Positions 16,427 through 24,405 of a stretch of 40,386 bases of DNA are shown here, in pieces. The stretch covers positions 1 to 40,386 of the forward strand of contig JADHXE010000006.1 of NCBI GenBank assembly GCA_016783125.1, written 5' to 3'. Source of the DNA: Anaerolineales bacterium. Lineage in GTDB: Bacteria; Chloroflexota; Anaerolineae; Anaerolineales; UBA11858. Every line of letters begins with the position of its first letter. Position 1 is the stretch's first letter. Under the pieces are notes generated by a model, which did not search any database, was not told the DNA's origin, and saw nothing but the letters and a program-made list of their open reading frames with translations. Made by a program: the position numbers and the translations under genes.

Positions 16427-18817
16427 ATGAGAACATGGAACCTTACCGCCAATGATCCGGGCGCTTATACCATCGCCGCCGATGCCCGTTGCGGCCCCAC
16501 AGATTACGCTAACGATCATATCTGGGAACTATCGCTGGCGGGAGGGGAACCTCCCGCTTTAGCATTAAAGACCACCTACGGGCTGCGCGCTCGCAACCTG
16601 CGGCTCTTCCCGCGCTTCGTCGAGGGCGATACGGCCGTCTCAGATCCAGAAAACTTCGTCGAGCAGCCTTCAGTTCAACGTTTCTATCCCAATTATTTGG
16701 CTTTAACTTGCAGCCCATATACCGGTATAGACGTATCCCTCGAATATTGGGTTCCCGAATCCCAGGTCATCGCCGGGAGGGTGCGCATCAAAAACAGTCG
16801 CCTTTCAGCGCGGCAGTTGTGCTTCGAGTGGGGCGCGATGCTCTCTGCTGCTACCGAAGGGGAACGCATGGCCCCTCAAGAGATGGAAGCGGTCACCGTT
16901 TTATGCGGGCAAACCGATGGCCTGGCCCCAGTGCTGTTTATGACTGGCGGCCCGCAGTTTGGCTCCGGGCCATTCCCCGCCTTAGCTATCGATATTGAAT
17001 TACCCACCGGCGGCGAACGCATCTATACCTGGGTGATGGTTTCATTAGAGAACCACGAGGAATCCTTTGCCGCTGCCAGGAGCATCGCCGCCCGCCCATG
17101 GGAGAAGGAAATTGCCCGCCTGGATGTACTCAACGCCGGCCTGATCGACATCGAAACCGGCGACCCTGATTGGGACGCCGCCTTCGCCCTAACGCAGAAA
17201 AACGCCTTCGGCCTGCTGGTTGGCCCAACAGATCAACTTCCGCAGACCTCTTATGTGATCAGCCGCCAACCTGATCATGGTCACTCATCCAGTGGTGACG
17301 GTAGCGATCACGCCTACCTGTGGAGCGGCCAAACCCCGCTGGAAACCGACTTCCTTGTTAGCATGATGCTGCCTGCGGCCCCAAAGATCGCCGCAGGATT
17401 ATTAGCGAACTTCCTCTCGATCCAAAAACAGAGCGGCTTTATCGATTGGAAGCCCGGCCTGGCCGGTCAACGCGGCGGCGTGATGGCCACACCGATCCTG
17501 GCGCATCTGGCCTGGAAGATCTACCAGGCCACAGAAGACCGTCAATTCCTGGATTTGATCTACCCCAATTTGCTCAAAGCGGTTCAAGCCTGGTTCGACT
17601 CCGCTCAAGACCGCGATGGGGATGGCATTCCCGAATGGAACCACCTGATGCAATCCGGCCTCGACGAGCATCCCATCTTCTCACCATGGCAAGAATGGTC
17701 GCAGGGTGCGGATATCTCTCAAAGCGAAAGCCCTGCCCTGTGCGCGCTGCTCTATAATGAAATCCAAACCCTGGTAAAGATGGCACACGTTCTCGAACGC
17801 ACAGGATCGATCCCTTCGCTGGTATCTTTAGGTGATAATCTCGTCTCAGCTATCGAAGCTTCCTGGGATGAGTCTGCTTCTATGTATCGCGTTTGGGATC
17901 GCGAAACCCACCTCAGTCCCTCCCGTGAAGTACTGGCTGAGCACTACGGGCCAGGAGAAATCTTCCTGCAACGTAGTTTCGATCAACCGGTCAGACTGCT
18001 GATTTCAATTACAGGTATCGATACAACCCCACGGCAGATCAATCTCTTCATCCATGGGGCAGGTACATCCGGACAAAATCGGGTCGAACGCATAACCGAA
18101 GAGCAATTCCCCTGGCGCTTGAGACAGAGCAGCGCCACCAGTCAGCGGGTCTACGCCCAACTTGAATATATTGAAATCAGGGATATCGGGCCTAATGATC
18201 TGGTTCGGGTCGAGGTGATTGGCCTGGCGTGCCAGGATTATTCGCTCTTCTTGCCCCTCTGCGCGGGTATCCCAACTCAAGAGCGCGCCGATCAGATCAT
18301 CCGCCAAGCCTTACTGGATCCTGATCGCTACTGGCGAAATTTTGGGCTGCCCGTGTGCCCACTGCAGGCCACAGAAGCCGAAACGCATCCCTGCGCCAAC
18401 ACATCGATCCTATGGAGCAGCCTGCTTGGTAAAGGCTTAGTAAATTACGGTTACCGGAGAGAAGCCGCCGAGCTGGTCAACCGCTTGATGACCGCCATTA
18501 TTTCCAACCTGAAAAAGCACCAGGCCTTCGCCCACAGCTACAATGTCGAGACTGGAGCAGGAGTTGGGGAGCGCAACGCTCTACAGGGTCTGGCACCCCT
18601 CTCCCTTTTCCTGGAAACCCTGGGTGTGCGCCTGATCTCTCCCAGCAAAGTCGCTCTTGAAGGACACAATCCCTTCCCCTGGCCGGTGACCATCAAATAT
18701 CGCGGGCTGACCATCCTGCGCGAGGATAAAAAGACCCGAGTCACTTTCCCGGGCGGCCAGACCGCGGTGGTCAAGAACCCTGATCCCCATATTGTAGAAT
18801 TGGATAAACTGAGATGA
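16427..18817 (+). CDS. GH63-like (alpha/alpha)6-barrel glycoside hydrolase
   Basis: This 796-residue protein has an N-terminal beta-sandwich of about 230 residues. An (alpha/alpha)6 barrel follows, whose signature DRDGDGIPEWNHLMQSGLDE (about 394-413) is the D-G-x-P-x-W...Q-S-G-L-D block of GH63, GH37 and related amylo-glucosidase-like enzymes, including the catalytic-acid region. A beta-rich segment (about 520-615, RLLISITGIDTTPRQINLFI) interrupts the barrel. The final barrel helices (GLAPLSLFLETLGV) and a C-terminal strand domain follow. There is no signal peptide, so the enzyme is cytoplasmic and may act on storage or compatible-solute glycosides, but the substrate is not predictable. The start is supported by the promoter just upstream. 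The stop overlaps the first possible antiporter start (ATGA at 18814). Confidence 0.8.
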   Translation: MRTWNLTANDPGAYTIAADARCGPTDYANDHIWELSLAGGEPPALALKTTYGLRARNLRLFPRFVEGDTAVSDPENFVEQPSVQRFYPNYLALTCSPYTGIDVSLEYWVPESQVIAGRVRIKNSRLSARQLCFEWGAMLSAATEGERMAPQEMEAVTVLCGQTDGLAPVLFMTGGPQFGSGPFPALAIDIELPTGGERIYTWVMVSLENHEESFAAARSIAARPWEKEIARLDVLNAGLIDIETGDPDWDAAFALTQKNAFGLLVGPTDQLPQTSYVISRQPDHGHSSSGDGSDHAYLWSGQTPLETDFLVSMMLPAAPKIAAGLLANFLSIQKQSGFIDWKPGLAGQRGGVMATPILAHLAWKIYQATEDRQFLDLIYPNLLKAVQAWFDSAQDRDGDGIPEWNHLMQSGLDEHPIFSPWQEWSQGADISQSESPALCALLYNEIQTLVKMAHVLERTGSIPSLVSLGDNLVSAIEASWDESASMYRVWDRETHLSPSREVLAEHYGPGEIFLQRSFDQPVRLLISITGIDTTPRQINLFIHGAGTSGQNRVERITEEQFPWRLRQSSATSQRVYAQLEYIEIRDIGPNDLVRVEVIGLACQDYSLFLPLCAGIPTQERADQIIRQALLDPDRYWRNFGLPVCPLQATEAETHPCANTSILWSSLLGKGLVNYGYRREAAELVNRLMTAIISNLKKHQAFAHSYNVETGAGVGERNALQGLAPLSLFLETLGVRLISPSKVALEGHNPFPWPVTIKYRGLTILREDKKTRVTFPGGQTAVVKNPDPHIVELDKLR

Positions 18818-18880
18818 GCAAACCTCTCTTAAGTTCTTCAATAAGAATACTTCGACAACATCACATTCGCGGAAAGTTCC

Positions 18881-18959
18881 GAAATTTGGGGGTGCGAGCG
18901 GGGTGCGCTTTGCGTCCCTTCGGGAACCCCGCTCGCACCCCCAAATTTCGATTTTCTGG
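18881..18959. repeat. palindromic element, copy 3 (at the antiporter 5' end)
   Basis: A perfect 24-bp inverted repeat (arms GAAATTTGGGGGTGCGAGCG...) surrounds a loop containing GCGCTTTGCG. The left flank GCGGAAAGTTCCG resembles the flank of copies 1 and 8. It is open in the frame of the antiporter gene, so it would be translated if the gene started at the ATG at 18814. Confidence 0.8.
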
Positions 18960-18960
18960 C

Positions 18961-20985
18961 TTGAAATGTATCATTGTCAAGATACTCTTCATCTTTAGCA
19001 TCCTTTTCCTGCCGCTGCTGACAGCCTGTTCTGGTAGCGAGGCTATCGCCCTGCCCCTCGGCCAGACAAGCGAAACGGACCATTCGGGAGCGGTTGAGGA
19101 GGGGGAAGAAGAGGGAGAAAGAGTCACCGTCTTCATCACCGCAGCTATTGGTCTATTGTTGATCGCTGCGCTGGTGGGAATCGTCACCAACCGGCTGCGC
19201 CTGCCGTATACCGTGGGCCTGGTGCTGATTGGTTTAGCGCTGTCACTTCGAGGCCAGGAACAAATAGATATCCCTCCAGATATCTTCCTGGGATTACTGG
19301 TACCCCCGTTGATCTTCGAGGCAGCCTTTCATATCAAAATCAACGACCTGCGCAGGGACCTGGCTCCAATCCTGGCCCTGGCGATCCCCGGCGTATTGAT
19401 CACAACCTTTTTGGTGGGCGGCGTGGTGGCCTGGGGAACCGGCTTTCCCATCGCCGTGGCCTTAGTCTTCGGAGCCTTGGTGGCCGCTACCGACCCCGTG
19501 GCGGTGGTGAGCCTCTTCCGCTCTTTAGGTGTTCCCAAACGCCTGCAGGTGCTCTTAGAAGGTGAAAGCCTGTTCAATGACGGCACGGCCATCGTGATCT
19601 TTCATTTGATGGTGGTGATCGCTGTCAGCGGATCATTCGATCTCATCGAGAGCTTATTCGATTTCATTCTAGTTGCAGGAGGCGGACTCGTGGTGGGGTT
19701 CATCCTGGGGGTTTTGATCTCGCGGGTCATCGGCTTCATCGACGATCCCTTGATCGAAACCACATTAACTGTCGTATTAGCTTTTGGTTCCTATATCGTT
19801 GCCGAACAATTCCATGTCAGCGGCGTGCTGGCAGTGGTGGCTGCTGGCCTGGTCAGCGGCAATCTTGGCCCCAGGGCCATGTCGCCCACAACACATATCC
19901 TGGTGTTCAACTTCTGGGATATGGCCGCTTATTTCGCGAACTCGGTGGTCTTCTTATTAATTGGCCTGCAGATCGACCTGATAGTGTTGGTTGCCAAATG
20001 GCAGGTGATCATCTGGGCCATCGTGGCTGTTTTGGTCGCCCGCGCGGTTGGCGTTTACGGCCTCCTGGGGGTCAGAAGTGGTGTGCCGCCGCGATACAAA
20101 AATGTGCTCTATTGGGGCGGCTTGCGCGGCGCTATCTCATTAGCTTTAGCCATCAGCCTTCCAGCCTCTCTGGGCGCGGCGCGCGATGACATCCAGGCCA
20201 TGGCATTTGGCGTGGTGCTCTTCACCCTGCTGGTGCAAGGCCTGACCATGAAGCCGCTGATCAATAAAATGGATCTCATCCAACACAGCGAAGCCCAGGA
20301 GGAGTACGAGCGTCGTCATGCCCGCGCCGTGATGGCTAAATCATCATACGAGCGCCTGGAAACCATGTATAAAGAGGGCTTACTCTCTTCCCATCTCCGG
20401 GAACGCTTATCAGGGCCACTCAAGAAACACGCTGAGGCTTTGTCCAACGCGGTTGAGGAAGCCATTCACGCTGACCCCAGCCTGGAAATGCAAGAATTAG
20501 ATTCAGCCTTCCGAGACATTCTACAAACTCAACGCAGTACTCTGACCACGCTGCTGAGAGACGGGATCATCTCCGAGGAAACTTACACTCTATTGGTTAG
20601 TGAAGTAGATACCGCGCTCACCGATCAGCAGTCGAATCTGGTCGAACTGTTACGTGTGGATACCAGCCAGACCATAGACGGCTTGATGGCCGTGATTGTT
20701 CAGGAAGCTGATGTCGAAAATATAATCGCCAGCATGAACAGATTAGGTTTACCGGTAACCAGGTTATCCAGCACAGGAAGTTTCTTGGGACGCAGGAACA
20801 TCACGCTATTGGTTGGTACCTTCAAAGGCCAGGAAGACAACCTTAAAAAAGCGATCTCCCGAGCCAGCCAACAGCGGGTGGAATTTCTCACTAGCCCAGC
20901 ACAAGATCCTGACATCGGCAAATCAGTCACAGTGGGAGGCGCTACAATTTTCGCCTTTGACGTGGAAAGGTATGAGGTGCTCTAA
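18961..20985 (+). CDS. CPA1 Na+/H+ antiporter with C-terminal DarA/PstA-like domain
   Basis: The N-terminal half (about 60-420) is a polytopic CPA1/NhaP-type cation:proton antiporter with TDPVAVVSLFRSLG and the GESLFNDGTAIVIF block that holds the ion-binding Asn-Asp. A charged helical cytoplasmic region follows (about 440-570). The last 100 residues (573-674) form a cyclic-di-AMP-receptor-like fold (PF06153), with TRLSSTGSFLGRRNITLLVG and VGGATIFAFDVERYEVL. This suggests gating by a nucleotide. The N-terminus has a lipoprotein-like signal ending in LLTAC. The start is uncertain. I use TTG 18961 because the upstream part of the frame is a palindromic repeat; ATG 18814, which overlaps the previous stop, would add 49 residues. 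Two free proteins of the same receptor fold follow. Confidence 0.85.
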   Translation: MKCIIVKILFIFSILFLPLLTACSGSEAIALPLGQTSETDHSGAVEEGEEEGERVTVFITAAIGLLLIAALVGIVTNRLRLPYTVGLVLIGLALSLRGQEQIDIPPDIFLGLLVPPLIFEAAFHIKINDLRRDLAPILALAIPGVLITTFLVGGVVAWGTGFPIAVALVFGALVAATDPVAVVSLFRSLGVPKRLQVLLEGESLFNDGTAIVIFHLMVVIAVSGSFDLIESLFDFILVAGGGLVVGFILGVLISRVIGFIDDPLIETTLTVVLAFGSYIVAEQFHVSGVLAVVAAGLVSGNLGPRAMSPTTHILVFNFWDMAAYFANSVVFLLIGLQIDLIVLVAKWQVIIWAIVAVLVARAVGVYGLLGVRSGVPPRYKNVLYWGGLRGAISLALAISLPASLGAARDDIQAMAFGVVLFTLLVQGLTMKPLINKMDLIQHSEAQEEYERRHARAVMAKSSYERLETMYKEGLLSSHLRERLSGPLKKHAEALSNAVEEAIHADPSLEMQELDSAFRDILQTQRSTLTTLLRDGIISEETYTLLVSEVDTALTDQQSNLVELLRVDTSQTIDGLMAVIVQEADVENIIASMNRLGLPVTRLSSTGSFLGRRNITLLVGTFKGQEDNLKKAISRASQQRVEFLTSPAQDPDIGKSVTVGGATIFAFDVERYEVL

Positions 20986-20987
20986 TC

Positions 20988-21254
20988 ATGAAGATGATCA
21001 TGGCGATTATTAACGATGCCAGAGGCGACGAAGTGGCGCAGGCCCTGCTGGATGCCAATTACCGGGCCACGCGGCTGGCCTCTACAGGCGGATTATTACG
21101 CGGCGGTACGACTACATTTATGGTTGGGATTGCCCATGAGCAGGTTGAAGAGGCTCTGCGTGTGATCCGAGAGAGCATTCCTCCTCAGGATAATCCCGAA
21201 AAGACGCAAGCCACAATCTATGTACTTAACGTGCGAGATTTCGAGCGCTTGTAG
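20988..21254 (+). CDS. cyclic-di-AMP receptor-like PII-fold protein (DarA/PstA family), first
   Basis: This 88-residue protein aligns without gaps to the N-terminal half of DarA/PstA, the trimeric c-di-AMP receptors of Firmicutes. ANYRATRLASTGGLLRGG (23-40) and G47 match, with N24, R26, T28, L37 and G47 at positions I recall as ligand-contacting in PstA. It is about 20 residues shorter than DarA because the loop before the last strand is missing; the final strand is ATIYVLNVRDFERL. It starts 3 nt after the antiporter stop, so it is co-translated with it. I infer a soluble sensor that could form mixed trimers with the antiporter domain. Ligand binding is untested. Confidence 0.82.
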   Translation: MKMIMAIINDARGDEVAQALLDANYRATRLASTGGLLRGGTTTFMVGIAHEQVEEALRVIRESIPPQDNPEKTQATIYVLNVRDFERL

Positions 21255-21306
21255 GGCGGGTTTCCTACCCACCACTGCTAACGGCAGATATCGAAATCTG
21301 CCCTAC
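21252..21306. repeat. GTAGGGC inverted repeat between the two PII-like genes
   Basis: Outer GTAGGGC and GCCCTAC flank an internal GGCAGATATCGAAATCTGCC palindrome. The stop codon of the first PII-like gene lies at its left edge. It could form an RNA hairpin separating expression of the two genes, but it lacks a T-run. Confidence 0.5.
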
Positions 21307-21392
21307 GCAAAGATTCAGGCTCCGATTCAGGCTTATAAGCCCGTCCTCGGGCGAAGCGTAAAACTGTAAAAAAACACACCAGCGAGATAACT

Positions 21393-21659
21393 ATGAAAAT
21401 GCTTGTAACCATACTTGACGACGAAGATAGCGGAGGTGTTTACGAAGCGCTGCACAGGGCCAATTTCACTGTCACGCGCATCGACTCGACGGGGGGATTT
21501 CTGCGCCAGGGTAACAGCACGCTGATGATCGGCGCTGATGATGCCCGTGTAGACGAAGCCATCGCTCTCATCAATACGCAATGCTCTCCGGCGATTGAAC
21601 CCTTATCCAGACGGGCGACTGTCTTTGTGCTCAACGTTGAGCATTTCGAGCAAATATAA
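21393..21659 (+). CDS. cyclic-di-AMP receptor-like PII-fold protein (DarA/PstA family), second
   Basis: This 88-residue paralogue of the preceding protein carries ANFTVTRIDSTGGFLRQGNS (23-42). F36, L37, N41 and G47 agree with the PstA pattern as I recall it, but R26 is replaced by Thr. The last strand is ATVFVLNVEHFEQI. It is the third copy of the fold in a row and is separated from the second by a 138-nt gap containing an inverted repeat. It ends just before a strong terminator-like palindrome. Divergence from the first copy at several ligand positions suggests a split of roles within the group, for example different ligands or subunit positions (inference). Confidence 0.82.
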   Translation: MKMLVTILDDEDSGGVYEALHRANFTVTRIDSTGGFLRQGNSTLMIGADDARVDEAIALINTQCSPAIEPLSRRATVFVLNVEHFEQI

Positions 21660-21668
21660 GTAGAGCAG

Positions 21669-21735
21669 AAAAATGGGGTGTGTGTTGTGCTGCGCACGAC
21701 ACACACCCCATTTTTCTAGACAATCCGTTCCATAG
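21669..21735. terminator. bidirectional terminator-like palindrome, family copy 4
   Basis: The core 21669-21715 has 22-bp arms (AAAAATGGGGTGTGTG...) with one wobble pair, a TGC loop, and A5/T5 at the two ends. It lies between convergent genes (stops at 21659 and 21737) and should end transcription from both sides. The right flank CAATCCGTTCCATAG matches the right flank of copies at 25438 and 28674, placing it in the same repeat family. Confidence 0.8.
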
Positions 21736-21736
21736 T

Positions 21737-22309
21737 TTATTCGTGAAATTCTTCGACCTGATAGATCTCCACCTCTAATTGTTTACGCCGCCAAAGGTCA
21801 GGCTGTCTACCCATTTTTTGACACAAGTGATTCAGGAAATCGACGGGATCAGGCAATTTCTCCCAAACCTGGGGCAAGAAGGTCGCTCGCCGGCTGCCCT
21901 CGCGCACAACCAGCCCATCTACTCCTGGACGGATTTTGGCTAATAGATCATCGGGGCCGTCGTATTCCAGCGGCTTTGGCACAGTGAGGCGTGAGATTTC
22001 GATATCGATTTGGGAAATTTCTTCCGGCTGGACCCGGGGGAAACGGTAGTCGTTCAGAGCCGCGGCGATGGCATGTTCGCGGGCGTCATCAGCCAGAGAC
22101 CGGTAAGGTTCCAACGTGCCGATGCAGCCCCGCAGTTGGCCCGCCTTGGTCAGAGTCACAAAGGTAGCGCCTGGCTCTCGGAAACGCGCCGGCAACTCAT
22201 CAAGGGCCAGAGCAGGCATGGGTTCGCCTCTCACGCCAAACTCCAGGCCCTGACGCGCCAACGCTAAAAGAGCAATCCGCTCCTCGGGGGTTAGTTGATC
22301 TTCAGACAT
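21737..22309 (-). CDS. AMMECR1-domain protein (AmmeMemoRadiSam protein A-like)
   Basis: This 190-residue protein has the AMMECR1 signature LRGCIGTLEPYRSLADD together with FPRVQPEE, IDIEISRLTVPKPLEY and GLVVREG...ATFLPQVWE. The family is widespread and is often found with MEMO1-like and radical SAM proteins, where a role in a radical-mediated modification has been proposed; those partners are not in this window. The biochemical activity is not established. The length matches the family. The ATG at 22309 has AGGA upstream. It is convergent with the antiporter cluster. Confidence 0.95.
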   Translation of the reverse strand: MSEDQLTPEERIALLALARQGLEFGVRGEPMPALALDELPARFREPGATFVTLTKAGQLRGCIGTLEPYRSLADDAREHAIAAALNDYRFPRVQPEEISQIDIEISRLTVPKPLEYDGPDDLLAKIRPGVDGLVVREGSRRATFLPQVWEKLPDPVDFLNHLCQKMGRQPDLWRRKQLEVEIYQVEEFHE

Positions 22310-22451
22310 CAGTTATCCTAAATGGGCCTCAACCTTGCAACAGTAGTATAAAAGGGAAAACCGTACATACCTATTTTACCTAAAAACCTTGTCATCCAAA
22401 CATCTTTTCGGTACTATGAGGTAGGAAAAATTGAGATGGCTCATCATTCGA

Positions 22452-22550
22452 CCCGAAAGTTGGGTCAGACTTCCGAAGTCTCACAGGCACGGCCTCGGCT
22501 CCGGCGGCTTCTCACAGACTTCGGAAGTCTGGCACCCCTGAATTTTGGAA
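22452..22550. repeat. inverted repeat upstream of the amidase gene, family copy 5 (divergent)
   Basis: The arms CAGACTTCCGAAGTCT (22467-22482) and AGACTTCGGAAGTCTG (22517-22532) are nearly self-palindromic and pair with each other. The outer CCCGAAAGTTGGG (22452-22464) and the right-hand CCCCTGAATTTTGG resemble the CCCGAAAA...TTTTCGGG edges of the other copies. The loop is about 34 nt and G/C rich. Confidence 0.6.
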
Positions 22551-22582
22551 AGATACGGATATGAGTAAAAAAATATTTCGAT

Positions 22583-23359
22583 ATGCATAATCCTGATTCT
22601 GGGCCTAGCAGAGGCCCAAACCCTGTCGCAGAAACGTTGAAATCCATCATCACCGTCATAAGTGTGGCTTTTGCTGTGGCGACTCTATTCACGGCGGCCA
22701 AACCAATCGGCTTGTTCTCAGGAGAGTTTTCAGCCAAACTCGCCGAAGCAGTCAAAGCGCAGGAAACGCCTGATGCCCAATGGCCCACAGCCACGCCGCG
22801 CCCCAAACCGCCCATTGGCATTGTTATCGGGCATTGGGGTGACGACCACGACCCTGGCGCAGTCTGCTCCGATGGTTTGACTGAATTGAGCATCAACCAG
22901 GAAGTCGCTACATTGCTGCAACAGAGACTCATCGCGGAGGGGTTCGATGTCGATTTGTTGAAGGAATTCGATGACCGTTTGGCAGGATACCAGGCCCTGG
23001 CGTTGATCTCGATCCATGCTGATTCGTGTACCTATATCAACGACGCCGCCACCGGCTTTAAGGTGGCCGAATCCAATTTCAACCCGCGCCCCGAGCGCAC
23101 AGCCCGCATGGTGGCCTGTTTGCGCAATCGCTATGCCCAGGCGACAGGCTTGGGTGAGCACCTGAGCATCACCGCGGATATGACGAAATACCACGCTTTC
23201 GACGAAATCAATGAGGAGACGCCCGCCGTGATTATCGAGATTGGCTTCATGAACCTCGACCGCCAACTTCTCACCCAGCACCAGGATGTGATCGCCAACG
23301 GGATTGCAGACGGCATTTTATGCTATACCCGCAACGAGAGCATCACCACTGATCAATAA
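22583..23359 (+). CDS. N-acetylmuramoyl-L-alanine amidase (Amidase_3)
   Basis: This 258-residue secreted or membrane-anchored zinc amidase cleaves the bond between N-acetylmuramic acid and L-Ala of the stem peptide. A membrane anchor (about 20-40) and a TP-rich linker precede the Amidase_3 domain. Its zinc and catalytic residues are visible: H84 (VIGHWGDD), E101 (GLTELSIN), H145 (LISIHADS) and E219 (AVIIEIGFMN). There is no wall-binding module. A ten-codon ORF (22561-22590) overlaps the start and may be chance. The next gene starts 2 nt after the stop, so it forms an operon with the two L,D-transpeptidases. The cluster remodels peptidoglycan outside the membrane. Confidence 0.93.
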   Translation: MHNPDSGPSRGPNPVAETLKSIITVISVAFAVATLFTAAKPIGLFSGEFSAKLAEAVKAQETPDAQWPTATPRPKPPIGIVIGHWGDDHDPGAVCSDGLTELSINQEVATLLQQRLIAEGFDVDLLKEFDDRLAGYQALALISIHADSCTYINDAATGFKVAESNFNPRPERTARMVACLRNRYAQATGLGEHLSITADMTKYHAFDEINEETPAVIIEIGFMNLDRQLLTQHQDVIANGIADGILCYTRNESITTDQ

Positions 23360-23361
23360 TA

Positions 23362-24405
23362 ATGAGCCTTGAGTGGAAACAGGCCCAAGAGGCCCTCCGA
23401 AACGCCCAACAGGCGCTAAAGCGAGACGATCACCGTGCCGCCCGGCGCTGGGCCGAACATGCCGCCGCACTGGCCCCCGAACGTGAGGAACCCTGGCTCT
23501 TTCTGGCGGCAGTCGCATCCCCGCGCGCCAGCCTGGCATATTTGAAGCGTGCCCTGGAGATCAACCCCCAGAGCGACTACGCCCGGCGCGGTATGCACTG
23601 GGCCATTGATCGATGGCGGCAAGAGCCGACGCCCCAAAAATCTCCCCGGCAGATCATCTCCCCAAATATCTCCCCCGATGCGCTGACCCGCCCCAGACCG
23701 GCGCTCTTGCCATGGACTCTGATAATGCTGGCCGCTGTGATCAGCTTCTTGGCCTGGTTCAGCACGCCGACCTTTTCCTTTGCCTTCGGCGGCAGAGATG
23801 CCATCCCCATGGCGCAAGTCGATGTCGATAAGGCCACCCGCACGCCCACACACACGCCAACCTTCACGCCCACACCGACCTACACGCCATCACCCACGCC
23901 AACCAACACCCCTACGCCGACCAACACCCTCACACCCACAGCTACCTTTACCCCTTCGATCACCCCCACGCCCCGTCCCACCAACCCGCCTGAACCAACC
24001 AAAAAACCCCAAACATCAGCGAGTTCTTCCAGGCCCCCGGGCGTCGGATCAGACGAACGGTGGATCGACATCGATCTCTCAGAGCAGCGTCTCTACGCAT
24101 ACAAGGGCAATAACGCAGTAAGCTCCTTCGTAATATCCACCGGCACCTGGCAGTACCCCACTGTAACCGGTCAGTATCGCATCTATGCCAAATATCGCTA
24201 CTCCGACATGGCTGGGCCTGGCTACTATTTACCCGATGTTCCTTACACGATGTATTTTTATAAAGGGTACGGCATCCACGGAACTTACTGGCATAATAAT
24301 TTCGGCACCCCCATGAGCCATGGCTGTGTCAATATGAGGACGGATGATGCCGATTGGGTATTCAACTGGGCCTCGGTCGGCACCGTGGTATATGTTCACC
24401 AATGA
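23362..24405 (+). CDS. membrane-anchored L,D-transpeptidase (YkuD) with TPR head
   Basis: This 347-residue protein has four parts. An N-terminal cytoplasmic TPR-like helical region (1-90, EALRNAQQALKRDDHRAARR) is followed by one membrane anchor (about 114-132). A Pro-Thr linker of about 55 residues comes next. The C-terminal YkuD domain (about 225-347) has the catalytic motif HGTYWHNNFGTPMSHGCVNM, with H320 and C322. It is predicted to make 3-3 crosslinks or attach proteins to the wall. The TPR head on the inner side of the membrane is unusual for the family and could connect to a cytoplasmic partner. It overlaps the next gene by 4 nt (ATGA). Confidence 0.93.
   Translation: MSLEWKQAQEALRNAQQALKRDDHRAARRWAEHAAALAPEREEPWLFLAAVASPRASLAYLKRALEINPQSDYARRGMHWAIDRWRQEPTPQKSPRQIISPNISPDALTRPRPALLPWTLIMLAAVISFLAWFSTPTFSFAFGGRDAIPMAQVDVDKATRTPTHTPTFTPTPTYTPSPTPTNTPTPTNTLTPTATFTPSITPTPRPTNPPEPTKKPQTSASSSRPPGVGSDERWIDIDLSEQRLYAYKGNNAVSSFVISTGTWQYPTVTGQYRIYAKYRYSDMAGPGYYLPDVPYTMYFYKGYGIHGTYWHNNFGTPMSHGCVNMRTDDADWVFNWASVGTVVYVHQ

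Noticed and set aside
22561-22590. Ten-codon ORF as a leader peptide for the amidase operon
   Set aside because: No attenuator-like structure follows, and the ORF overlaps the amidase start; chance is likely.
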